Part shown: positions 15,663 to 23,028 of the stretch, one piece after another
Numbering within the stretch: position 1 is the first letter of the stretch
Layout: every line of letters starts with the position of its first letter
NCBI GenBank assembly: GCA_902806105.1
Contig: CADCVI010000079.1
Span: forward strand, 1 to 40,652
Length of the DNA stretch: 40,652 nucleotides
DNA from: an uncultured Rubrobacteraceae bacterium
Lineage (GTDB): Bacteria > Actinomycetota > Rubrobacteria > Rubrobacterales > Rubrobacteraceae
Direction of reading: 5' to 3'
Notes under the pieces: model-generated
Databases searched by the model: none
Seen by the model: only the letters and a program-made list of their open reading frames with translations
What the model was told of the DNA's origin: nothing
Program-made: the position numbers and the translations under genes

Positions 15663-15998
15663 CTAACGCGGCTCGCGCAGGGTGCGGGCAAAGTCCTCGA
15701 CGGTGTAGAGATACTCGGTGACACCAGGGTTCGGCTGGGGGCTGACAGAGACGAGGTCGAAGTTCTGGAGCACGGTCAGCAGGTCCTCCGGCGGGAGCTG
15801 CACGGCGCCCCAACCCTCGCCGGGTATCCTGGCGCGCCAGTGCATGTAGAACTCCTCCGCCTCCGCAGCCCCGCGAAAGACGCACACCACCTCCCCCTCG
15901 TCGGCGCCATAAGAGAGGTAGCCCGGAACGTCCCCCTCCATCCTCCCCAGCAACACGTAACCCTCGTCCCCCGGCGAACCCTGCAAGTAATCGAACAC
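15663..15998 (-). CDS. Hypothetical protein, 111 aa
   Basis: I do not recognise this family. GTG 15998 has AGGAGG 4 nt upstream, which decides the start against longer frames with poor composition. The protein is acidic, soluble and without a signal peptide or helix anchor. It mixes beta strands (EGYVLLGRMEGDVPGYLSYG, EVVCVFRG) with helices (AAEAEEFYMHWRARI, PPEDLLTVLQNF) and ends with YTVEDFARTLREPR, suggesting one small alpha/beta domain. It lies 67 nt upstream of the VanW2 gene on the same strand and may be co-transcribed. No function can be assigned. Confidence 0.65.
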   Translation of the reverse strand: MFDYLQGSPGDEGYVLLGRMEGDVPGYLSYGADEGEVVCVFRGAAEAEEFYMHWRARIPGEGWGAVQLPPEDLLTVLQNFDLVSVSPQPNPGVTEYLYTVEDFARTLREPR

Positions 15999-16254
15999 GA
16001 AACCTCCTGGTTCCCTCAAACGCCAACCGACACCGAGAATACAACAGCAACGCCGCCCCCAGATCAGCTCGAATGCAAATTCCCCGAGGAGAGACGGTAC
16101 CCGACGACACAACGCCTGTTCTGCCGGCCGCCAGAAGGGGGAGACCTACCGAATCTCCCGGACGCTCATCCAATTTCATACCGACATGGCTGTCGTTAGG
16201 AAGCGGTTCCTTGCAAGAGTTTCAAGCTTGGAACCTCGCGGGAGTATTCCTCCC

Positions 16255-16440
16255 TCAGCCTTCTTCCAGCCGCTCCACGACGATACGCACACGACCCAGA
16301 TCCGTATAGCCACGTTCGCTCGGCAACTGGAAGTGGTCGATCAGCCGTTGCCCCAGGTAATCCCCGTCGAGGAAGACGAAAAACTGCGCCGAGGGTCCGA
16401 TCTCGATCCTGCCCTCCGCCTCGAACTCGCCCCGCTCCAT
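16255..16440 (-). CDS. Small hypothetical protein, 61 aa
   Basis: Unknown small acidic protein. ATG 16440 has GGAGG about 9 nt upstream, which selects it over the longer reading frame. It is predicted mainly beta: FEAEGRIEIG, AQFFVFLDGDYLGQRLIDHF, then LGRVRIVVERLEEG. No signal or membrane segment. It may start a minus-strand group with the 111-aa gene (257-nt gap) but could also stand alone. The good ribosome site and non-random composition support it being real. Confidence 0.55.
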   Translation of the reverse strand: MERGEFEAEGRIEIGPSAQFFVFLDGDYLGQRLIDHFQLPSERGYTDLGRVRIVVERLEEG

Positions 16441-16592
16441 AGACGCCTCCCTCCGTGCGCTGCACGGACCCGAAGAACCAGGAAGCGTCACTCAGCCCCC
16501 GAGCAGATACTATACCCGCACTCCAAGAGCGTCAGACCGGCCCAACGAACCAGATCGCGAGCAGCTAGATTCTTGGAAAGCCCGAGAAAAAG

Positions 16593-16627
16593 TTTAGAAT
16601 AATTCATATATGTGTACACTGCACATA
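16593..16627 (+). promoter_or_regulatory. Promoter with inverted repeat upstream of phasin-like gene
   Basis: TTTAGA (16593-16598) and TACACT (16615-16620) with a 16-nt spacer. A perfect inverted repeat TATGTG (16609-16614) / CACATA (16622-16627) encloses the -10 box, which suggests an operator. The region is strikingly AT-rich for this DNA. Confidence 0.4.
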
Positions 16628-16655
16628 GTATATAGAAGTAAGCAAGGAGTTAGGT

Positions 16656-17165
16656 ATGAACGACACGACCGTTGCGGTTCACATGGCACAGGACTTCGCG
16701 GAGCCCTACAAGCAGTTCGTCGACGGCATGGTGACCTGGCAGGAGGGGAACGTTGCGTTCTTGCGGGCCTTGTTCGAGACGAGTATGCGTGAAGCGCAGC
16801 GCCGGACCGAGGCCGACTTCGTGCTTTTGCAGGAATTTCTCGAACGGGGCGAGGAGCAGCGCGAGGCGTTGCAGAAGCTGGCGGAGAAGGTCATGGAGGC
16901 GTATTGGGACCCGGTTTTATCGTCCACGGGTAGTTATGCCGCAGCGGGATCGCACTGGGCAGGAGCGCAGAGGCCAGAGCCGAGGGCAGGTACCGGTGCA
17001 TTTCCGATCCCGGACTACGGCAGGCTTACGAGCGCGCAGATCGTCGAGAAGCTGGATGGGCTGACCGTGGATGGGCTCAAGAAGGTTCGGGGCTACGAGA
17101 TGGAGCACAGGAACCGCAGGGCTCTCCTCGCGCAGGTCGAACAGAGGATACAGGCCGCCCTGTAG
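16656..17165 (+). CDS. Phasin-like helical protein with small C-terminal helical domain
   Basis: 169 aa. ATG 16656 has AAGGAG about 8 nt upstream. Residues 8-88 are a long amphipathic helical, probably coiled-coil, region (QDFAEPYKQFVDGMVTW, EADFVLLQEFLERGEEQRE) like phasins and related granule- or lipid-surface proteins. A Gly/Ser/Ala linker (90-120) leads to a compact C-terminal unit: IPDYGRLTSAQIVEKLDGLT then VDGLKKVRGYEMEHRNRRAL. That last unit looks like a short helical domain found on the ends of many actinobacterial proteins. Proposed role, inferred only: coating of storage granules or scaffolding. It has its own promoter and terminator, so it is monocistronic. Confidence 0.65.
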   Translation: MNDTTVAVHMAQDFAEPYKQFVDGMVTWQEGNVAFLRALFETSMREAQRRTEADFVLLQEFLERGEEQREALQKLAEKVMEAYWDPVLSSTGSYAAAGSHWAGAQRPEPRAGTGAFPIPDYGRLTSAQIVEKLDGLTVDGLKKVRGYEMEHRNRRALLAQVEQRIQAAL

Positions 17166-17190
17166 GCGCAGGCGGGGGGCTTACACGCGA

Positions 17191-17229
17191 GGGGATGGAC
17201 GGAGGAACTTTCTCCGTCCATCCCCTTTT
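17191..17229 (+). terminator. Terminator of the phasin-like gene
   Basis: 14-bp perfect stem (17191-17204 with 17212-17225), 7-nt loop, followed by TTTT. It lies 26 nt after the stop and faces the 3' end of gabT, so it may serve both directions. Confidence 0.85.
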
Positions 17230-17251
17230 GCGTTATTCGGGGTAGTTTTTC

Positions 17252-18640
17252 CTAGGTGGTGCCGACGCCGCGCTTCTCCTGGCGGGGCTTCCCGGCCGTC
17301 TCCTCGGAGGCGGTCAGTGCGCGATCGAGGATGGCGAGGCCCTCTTCCAGCTCCTCGTCGGAGATGACCAGGGGCATCAGGGTGCGGATCACGTTCCCGT
17401 ACTGGCCCGCCGTCATGAGCATGAGGCCCTCCTTGAGGGCGTGTTCGACGACCTTGGCGGTGCGCGCCTTGTCGGGCTTCCTGGTCTCGTGGTCGGAGAC
17501 GAGCTCGATCGCGTTCATTGCTCCGAGGCCCCGGACCTGACCGATGGAATCGTGCCTGCCCTTCATCTCCTCCATCGCGGCCGTCACGCGCTCTCCGAGC
17601 TTCTCGGCCTTCTGGAGGAGGTTCCCCTCCTCGAAGGTCTCGAGGACGGCGAGGGCGGCGGTGACGGCGAGGGGGTTGCCGCCGAAGGTCGTGCCGAGGC
17701 CGCCGGGGTGGACGGAGTCCATGATCTCGGCCTTGCCGGTCACGCCGCCCAGAGGCAGGCCGCCGGCCATGCTCTTGGCCGTGGTCACGATATCCGGGAT
17801 GAAGCCGGGAGAATGCTCGATGGCGAACATCTTGCCCGTGCGGCCGAAGCCGGACTGGACCTCGTCGGCGATCAGGACGATCCCGTGCTCGTCGCAGACC
17901 TCGCGCAGGCGCCTGAGGTAGAAGTCCGGGACCGGGATGAAGCCCCCCTCGCCGCTTATGGGCTCTACCACGATGGCCGCGAGGTTCTTCGGGTCAACCC
18001 CGCCGACGAACACGCGATCTATAAAATCGAAGCAGGTGCCGCGGCAGCCGCCGGAGCAGTCCTGGTAGGCCGGACAGCGGTAAGCGTAGGGGGCGGGGAC
18101 CCGGTAGATCTCCGGGGCGAACGGCCCGAAGCCTTTCTTGTACGGATCCACCTTGCTCGTCATCGACGCCGTGAGCAGGGTCCGCCCGTGGAAGGCGTTC
18201 TCGAAGACGAGGATCGCGTCGCGCCCCGTGTAGTAGCGGGCGGTCTTGACGGCGTTCTCGACCGCCTCGGCCCCGGAGTTGAGGAACAGCGAGCGCTTCT
18301 CGAAGTCGCCGGGGACGAGAGCGTTGAGCTTCTCGGCGAGCTCGACGTAGATCTCGTAGTGGTTCACCGCGAAGCAGGTGTGCGTGAGCGCCTCCACCTG
18401 CGCCTTGACCCTCTCGACGAGGCGCGGGTCGGTGTGGCCGACGTTCATGACGCCGATGCCGCCGGCGAAGTCGATGAACGTGTTCCCGTCGACGTCCGTC
18501 AGGAGGGCGCCGTGCGCCTCCTGGACGAAGATCGGGGTCGCGCTCAAGATCCCGGCGGAGACGGCGCTCTTGCGCCGCTCCATCAACGCCCGGCTCCTCG
18601 GACCCGGTATCTCCGTCTTTATCCTTGTCGAACCTAGCAT
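17252..18640 (-). CDS. gabT: 4-aminobutyrate aminotransferase
   Basis: 462 aa class III PLP aminotransferase. It moves the amino group of GABA to 2-oxoglutarate, giving succinate semialdehyde. Asp259 in IADEVQSGFGRTGK holds the PLP nitrogen, Lys289 in DIVTTAKSMAGGLPLG binds PLP, and LNSGAEAVENAVK and ENAFHGRTLL fit the phosphate-binding and active-site regions. ATG 18640 has AGGAGG 9 nt upstream and follows gabD by 21 nt, so gabD-gabT is one unit. Oddity: four Cys (189, 195, 199, 203) cluster in an insertion, RCPAYQDCSGGCRGTC, matching a similar cluster in the other aminotransferase of this locus. Family size and motifs make the GABA role secure given the neighbours. Confidence 0.92.
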   Translation of the reverse strand: MLGSTRIKTEIPGPRSRALMERRKSAVSAGILSATPIFVQEAHGALLTDVDGNTFIDFAGGIGVMNVGHTDPRLVERVKAQVEALTHTCFAVNHYEIYVELAEKLNALVPGDFEKRSLFLNSGAEAVENAVKTARYYTGRDAILVFENAFHGRTLLTASMTSKVDPYKKGFGPFAPEIYRVPAPYAYRCPAYQDCSGGCRGTCFDFIDRVFVGGVDPKNLAAIVVEPISGEGGFIPVPDFYLRRLREVCDEHGIVLIADEVQSGFGRTGKMFAIEHSPGFIPDIVTTAKSMAGGLPLGGVTGKAEIMDSVHPGGLGTTFGGNPLAVTAALAVLETFEEGNLLQKAEKLGERVTAAMEEMKGRHDSIGQVRGLGAMNAIELVSDHETRKPDKARTAKVVEHALKEGLMLMTAGQYGNVIRTLMPLVISDEELEEGLAILDRALTASEETAGKPRQEKRGVGTT

Positions 18641-18661
18641 TCGCGTGTGCCTCCTAGCTTT

Positions 18662-20122
18662 CTAACCTATGCCGCCCAGAGAGACGTACTTTACGTCCAG
18701 GTACTCATCTATACCGTGCGGCCCGCCCTCTCGCCCGAAGCCCGACTCCTTCACGCCCCCAAAAGGCGCCTGCGCCGTGGACGGCATCCCGTCGTTCGCG
18801 CCGAGGATGCCGTATTCGAGGTTCTCGGCGAGCCTCATGACCCGGCCGATGTCGCGGGTGTAGTAGTAGGCGGCCAGGCCGTAGTCCGTGTCGTTCGCGC
18901 GGTGGACTACCTCCTCCTCCGTCTCGAACGGCAGGATCGCCGCGACCGGCCCGAACGTCTCCTCGTTCGCCACGAGCATCGAGTCGTCCGCGCCCGTGAG
19001 GACGGTCGGGGCGTAGAAAGAGCCGCCGTTCGCGGCGCCGTTCGGCCTCCCGCCCCCCGTGAGGACGGTCGCGCCCTTCTCCTTCGCGTCTGCGACGTGG
19101 CGCTCGACCTTTTCGAGGGCCTTCGGCTCGATCAGGGGCCCGACCTCCACGCCTTCCTCGAACCCGTCCCCTACCTTCATCTCGCCGAGCCGGGCGGCGA
19201 GCTTTCTCGCGAACTCGTCCGCGACGCCCGACTGGACGTAGATTCGGTTCGCCGCAACACAGGTCTGGCCCATGTTGCGCATCTTCGAGGCGACGGCCCC
19301 CTCGACCGCAGCATCCAGGTCGGCGTCCTCGAAGACGACGAACGGGGCGTGGCCGCCGAGCTCCAGCGAGAGTCGCTTGACCGTGTCGGCGGCCTGGCGC
19401 ATGAGGAGCTTGCCGACCTCGGTGGAGCCGGTGAAGGAGAGCTTGCGGACGCGGACGTCCTCCATGATCGCGCCCGTGATCTCCGCCGGGTCCGTGCCGC
19501 AGACGACGGAGAGGACGCCCTTCGGGAGGCCGCATTCCTCGAAGATCCTCGCTAGCTCCAGGGCCGAGAGCGGGGTCAGTTCGGAGGGCTTTATGACCAT
19601 CGTGCAGCCGGCGGCGAGGGCGGGGCCGAGCTTCCGCGTGATCATGGCCGAAGGGAAGTTCCACGGCGTGATCGCGGCCGTCACCCCGACCGGGCGCTTG
19701 AGGACCATGATGCGCTTCCCGGGGAATGCGGCCGGGATGGTCTGCCCGTAGACCCGCCTCCCCTCCTCGGCGAACCACTCCAGAAACGAGGCTGCGTAGC
19801 CGATCTCGCCCCTCGACTCGGCCACGGGCTTGCCCTGCTCGAGCGTCATCACGCGCGCGAGGTGCTCGTTGCGCTCGTGCATCAGGGCCACGGCCGCGCG
19901 AATGATGCCGGCGCGATACTGCGCGGTGGTCCTACCCCACTCCGCCTGAACGGCGCTCGCGGCGTCTACCGCCCGCCTCATCTCTTCGCGCCCGGCGTCG
20001 GGCAGGGTCGCTACCGCCTCTCCGCTCGCAGGGTTGAGGACGTCGAAGGTCCGGCCCCCCGAGGCCTCTCCCGTCCACTCGCCACCCACGAAGAGCTTGT
20101 CCAGCAGTTCCGTCTTCAGCAT
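18662..20122 (-). CDS. gabD: NAD(P)-dependent succinate-semialdehyde dehydrogenase
   Basis: 486 aa, the usual length of GabD-type aldehyde dehydrogenases. It oxidises succinate semialdehyde from GabT to succinate. The cofactor region has TPWNFPSAMITRKLGPALAA and VIKPSELTP, with FTGSTEVGKLL at about 230-240; catalytic Glu254 lies in SLELGGHAP and catalytic Cys288 in NMGQTCVAANR. The C-terminal APFGGVKESGFGREGG and EYLDVKYVSLG are typical. The frame is open to 20890, but ATG 20122 carries GGAGGAG a few nt upstream and begins the conserved fold, so it is the start. It lies upstream of gabT and 347 nt downstream of the ureohydrolase gene, with a large hairpin between. Confidence 0.93.
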   Translation of the reverse strand: MLKTELLDKLFVGGEWTGEASGGRTFDVLNPASGEAVATLPDAGREEMRRAVDAASAVQAEWGRTTAQYRAGIIRAAVALMHERNEHLARVMTLEQGKPVAESRGEIGYAASFLEWFAEEGRRVYGQTIPAAFPGKRIMVLKRPVGVTAAITPWNFPSAMITRKLGPALAAGCTMVIKPSELTPLSALELARIFEECGLPKGVLSVVCGTDPAEITGAIMEDVRVRKLSFTGSTEVGKLLMRQAADTVKRLSLELGGHAPFVVFEDADLDAAVEGAVASKMRNMGQTCVAANRIYVQSGVADEFARKLAARLGEMKVGDGFEEGVEVGPLIEPKALEKVERHVADAKEKGATVLTGGGRPNGAANGGSFYAPTVLTGADDSMLVANEETFGPVAAILPFETEEEVVHRANDTDYGLAAYYYTRDIGRVMRLAENLEYGILGANDGMPSTAQAPFGGVKESGFGREGGPHGIDEYLDVKYVSLGGIG

Positions 20123-20469
20123 CTCTCCTCCAAACCCCTGGTGTCCCCAGCTTAACAGGGATTGTACGGCCCCCACACCGTCCCGGCCTCCGCTCCCGGG
20201 TGCTGCGGGGGCGGAGGCCGGGACGGGTGAAGGGACGATCGTAAGAGGCCCTTTACGATCGGGGTAGTTGTCACCCCTCACGCGGGCGAACGCAGTGACG
20301 GGAGCTGCCCTGTCATAGCGTGACCCCTTTGTAGCTCCGCTTCGACGAAGCGTAGCACCGCGAGCCCGCCGACGGCGTTCCGGAGGACCGGGGATCCTGG
20401 CACGAGACCCGGTAGGCCGCGCGAACCGTAGCCGCCAACGCGAGCGTGATGTTCGCACGGCCTGGCCGG
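20123..20469. other. 347-bp gap upstream of gabD with two hairpins
   Basis: No credible gene. It holds a 16-bp perfect inverted repeat (20178-20226) and a 9-bp one (20236-20261). On the minus strand TACAAT (20166-20161) could be a -10 box for gabD, about 40 nt upstream of ATG 20122, but no -35 is visible because the GC-rich stem occupies that place. Confidence 0.5.
20178..20226 (-). terminator. GC-rich hairpin between speB-like gene and gabD
   Basis: Perfect 16-bp stem (20178-20193 with 20211-20226) and a 17-nt loop. It lacks a T-run. It could be a terminator after the ureohydrolase gene, an attenuator of gabD, or an mRNA stabiliser. Confidence 0.45.
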
Positions 20470-21426
20470 CTATCCGACGCCGTCCCCCTCCCTCGCCGCG
20501 ACGAGCGACAACAGCTCGTAGGCGACGTTGGCGGCGAGGAGCGAGGTTACCTGGCCGGGGCCGTCGTACTGCGGGTAGACCTCGACGACGTCGCAGCCGA
20601 CGATGTCCGTGCCCCGGAGCCCGCGCACGAACTCCTGGGCCTCCCGGCTCGTGAAGCCGCCGACCTCGGGCGTGCCGGTGCCGGGGGCGTAGGCCGGGTC
20701 GACGAAGTCGACGTCGAACGATACGTAGGTCCTCGCGTCGCCGACACGCTCCCTTATGCGCGAGATGGTTTGCGGTATCCCGAGCTCGCGGACGCCGTCG
20801 GTGGTGACGAGGTCGAAGCCGAGGTCCCGGGAGGCTTCGAGATCTCCCGGCTCGTAGAGCGAGCCGCGCATACCCACCTGGATGGAACACGAAGGGTCGA
20901 GCAGGCCCTCCTCGACGGCGCGACGAAAGACGGTGCCGTGGTTGTACTTTTTGCCGAAGTAGGCGTCCCAGGTGTCGGCGTGGGAGTCGAACTGCACGAG
21001 GGCGAGGGGGCCGTGCGTCGCGGCCGCGGCCCGGAGCTCGGGGAGGGCGATGGCGTGGTCGCCGCCCAGCACTATCGGGACGACGCCAGCCTCGTGGATC
21101 GGGGCGAGCCCGGCCGCGATGCTCTCGTAGCTCTCCTCCGTGAAGCCGGGGACCACGGGTACGTCGCCGTAGTCGATGACCGAGAGGTGATCGAAGATCC
21201 CGACACGTTGTGAGGGGTTGTAGGGACGGAGCAGGTGCGAGACGCTCCGGATGCCCTCGGGGCCGAAGCGGGCACCGGCCCGGAAGCTGGCGCCAGTATC
21301 GAACGGCGCCCCGACTATGGCGGCGTCGGCGTTCGCCAGGTCCTGGTTGTTCGGCAGTCGCATGAAGGTTCGCACGCCGCTGAAGCGCGGGGTCTCGAAG
21401 GAGTTGGCGGGCTCGTACCTTGTCAA
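20470..21426 (-). CDS. Ureohydrolase: agmatinase or guanidinobutyrase
   Basis: 318 aa, Mn2+-dependent arginase-superfamily enzyme. It hydrolyses a guanidino group to urea plus an amine: agmatine to putrescine, or 4-guanidinobutyrate to GABA. Metal ligands are all present: His124 (GGDHA), Asp147/His149/Asp151 (QFDSHADTWD) and Asp238/Asp240 (SFDVDFVDPAYAPGTGTPE). The active-site stretch KKYNHGTVFRRAVEEGLLD looks more like GbuA-type guanidinobutyrases than E. coli SpeB (my recollection of the families), and gabT/gabD downstream fit GABA as product; the upstream aminotransferase fits putrescine. The start is TTG 21426 with AGGAG 5 nt upstream. It follows the permease gene by 75 nt. Confidence 0.88.
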   Translation of the reverse strand: MTRYEPANSFETPRFSGVRTFMRLPNNQDLANADAAIVGAPFDTGASFRAGARFGPEGIRSVSHLLRPYNPSQRVGIFDHLSVIDYGDVPVVPGFTEESYESIAAGLAPIHEAGVVPIVLGGDHAIALPELRAAAATHGPLALVQFDSHADTWDAYFGKKYNHGTVFRRAVEEGLLDPSCSIQVGMRGSLYEPGDLEASRDLGFDLVTTDGVRELGIPQTISRIRERVGDARTYVSFDVDFVDPAYAPGTGTPEVGGFTSREAQEFVRGLRGTDIVGCDVVEVYPQYDGPGQVTSLLAANVAYELLSLVAAREGDGVG

Positions 21427-21449
21427 TCGTTCTCCTGTATACGTAGGCG

Positions 21450-21483
21450 GGCGGAAGGCCGGCGTTGTCGCCGGCCTTCCGCC
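21450..21483 (-). other. Hairpin between permease and ureohydrolase genes
   Basis: Perfect 15-bp GC-rich stem (21450-21464 with 21469-21483), TTGT loop, directly after the permease stop and just upstream of the ureohydrolase start. No T-run follows, so it may set expression ratios or protect the upstream message rather than stop transcription. Confidence 0.5.
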
Positions 21484-21501
21484 ACTCGGTCTCGCGAGAT
21501 T

Positions 21502-22911
21502 CTACTCCCCGACGGGTGCGGCGCTACCGCTCACGGCCCGGGCGCCGTAGCGACTGCGCAGGAAGTAAGCGGCGAGGAAGAAGATGACGCTGCCGATGGT
21601 CGCGAGCAGCTGGGGGCGTCCGGCCTCGGTGAAGGCCATCGAGATCAGCACCGCCAGGATGCCGAGGATCGAGAGGTACGTCAGCCACGGGTAGAGCCAC
21701 ATCTTGAGCTGGAGCCGCTCCGGGCTTTCTCGCTCGAGGCGGCGGCGCATCCTGAGCTCCGAGACGGCGATGAGCAGGTAGACGAAGAGCGCTACCGCCC
21801 CCGATGAGTTGAGGAGGAACGTGAAGACCTGAGACGGGAAGAAGTACGCGGCGAGCACGGAGACGTAGCCTATGATCGTCCCCGCGAGGATCGCCCAGAT
21901 CGGCACGCCGCGCGCCGTGGTGTTGGTGAAGAAGCTCGGGGCGTCCCCGTGGCGCGTGAGGGCGAAGAGCATCCTGCTGGAGGTGTAGAGGGAGGAGTTC
22001 AAGACGCTCAGGAGCGCGGTCAGGATCACGAAGTTCATCACCGTCGCGGCACCGGGGATGCCCATCGTCTCCAGCGCGACCGCGAACGGGCTCTCGACGT
22101 TGCCGGAGGTGAAGGAGCTGTTCCACGGCACGATCGCCGCTACCAGAAAGACCGAGAGCACGTAGAAGAGCAGAACCCTGTAGACGACCGCGTTCACCGC
22201 CCGGGCCACGCCCCGCTCGGGCTCGGCCGACTCGGCCGCCGCGATGGTTACGATCTCCGCCCCGACAAAGGCGAAGATCACGGTGGTGATCCCCGAGAAG
22301 ACCGCGAGGCCGCCCTCCGGCACGAACCCGCCGTTGGCGTAGAGGGGCGAGAAGCCGGGCGTGGCGGAGGGCCACAACCCGAAGACGTACAGGCCGCCGA
22401 GGAAGATGAACACGATGATCGCGACCACCTTTATGGAGGCGAACCAGAACTCGAACTCGCCGAACGAGCCGACCGAATAGAGGTTGGTGAGGGTCAGCAG
22501 CACGATCACGCCGAGCGCGATTGCCCAGAGCGGCACCCCCGTCAGATACTGAGAGATGATCCCGGCCCCGGCCACGGCCTCGACCCCGACCACGATGACC
22601 CAGAAGTACCAGTACAGCCATCCTATGGTGAACCCGGCCCAGTTGCCCAGAGACGTCCGAGCGTAATCCGAAAAGGAACCGACCGATGGCTGAGCCACCG
22701 CCATCTCCCCGAGCATACGCATAATCAAGACCACGAGGACCCCGGTAATGGCATAAGTAAGGACCGCCGCTGGCCCCGCCGCGTTGAGGATCGCCCCGCT
22801 CCCGACGAAGAGACCCGCCCCGATAACCCCGCCAAGGGAGATCATGGTCATGTGCCGCTGCTTGAGGCCGGGCTTCAACTTCGCCCCTTCGCCCCCTCCG
22901 TGCCCCGACAT
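21502..22911 (-). CDS. gabP: Amino acid permease, GABA permease-like (APC/AAT family)
   Basis: 469 aa from ATG 22911 (GGGAGG upstream; GTG 22938 is an alternative). Twelve hydrophobic helices are expected. The family start GLKQRHMTMISLGGVIGAGL and GSGAILNAAGPAAVL form the conserved helix-1 substrate and Na/H site of APC transporters, and AVAQPSVGSFSDYA and SFGEFEFWFASIKV are AAT-family marks shared with GabP. It imports an amino acid, most likely GABA or a related compound, by proton symport. It sits between the class III aminotransferase and the ureohydrolase in the same direction as gabD-gabT, so uptake and breakdown are encoded together. The exact substrate is inferred from context. Confidence 0.85.
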   Translation of the reverse strand: MSGHGGGEGAKLKPGLKQRHMTMISLGGVIGAGLFVGSGAILNAAGPAAVLTYAITGVLVVLIMRMLGEMAVAQPSVGSFSDYARTSLGNWAGFTIGWLYWYFWVIVVGVEAVAGAGIISQYLTGVPLWAIALGVIVLLTLTNLYSVGSFGEFEFWFASIKVVAIIVFIFLGGLYVFGLWPSATPGFSPLYANGGFVPEGGLAVFSGITTVIFAFVGAEIVTIAAAESAEPERGVARAVNAVVYRVLLFYVLSVFLVAAIVPWNSSFTSGNVESPFAVALETMGIPGAATVMNFVILTALLSVLNSSLYTSSRMLFALTRHGDAPSFFTNTTARGVPIWAILAGTIIGYVSVLAAYFFPSQVFTFLLNSSGAVALFVYLLIAVSELRMRRRLERESPERLQLKMWLYPWLTYLSILGILAVLISMAFTEAGRPQLLATIGSVIFFLAAYFLRSRYGARAVSGSAAPVGE

Positions 22912-22987
22912 GCCTCTCCCTCCCCTGTTGCCCCCCACGCCAACAGACCACGCGTACCCCCACGCGCACCCTGTACGTATGTGCAGT

Positions 22988-23016
22988 TTATTACATCATG
23001 ACGCCCCGCGTTCTAA
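22988..23016 (-). promoter_or_regulatory. Promoter of the permease gene
   Basis: On the minus strand TTAGAA (23016-23011) and TAATAA (22993-22988), 17-nt spacer, in an AT-rich island between the aminotransferase stop and the permease start. It adjoins a short hairpin (23016-23030) at the aminotransferase stop codon, so the operon may be split here. Confidence 0.5.
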
Positions 23017-23028
23017 GGGCTGTTGGCC

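Noticed and set aside
20262..20469. Possible transposon remnant upstream of gabD
   Set aside because: The sequence has short direct and inverted repeats but no transposase-like frame, target duplication or matching ends that I can identify.
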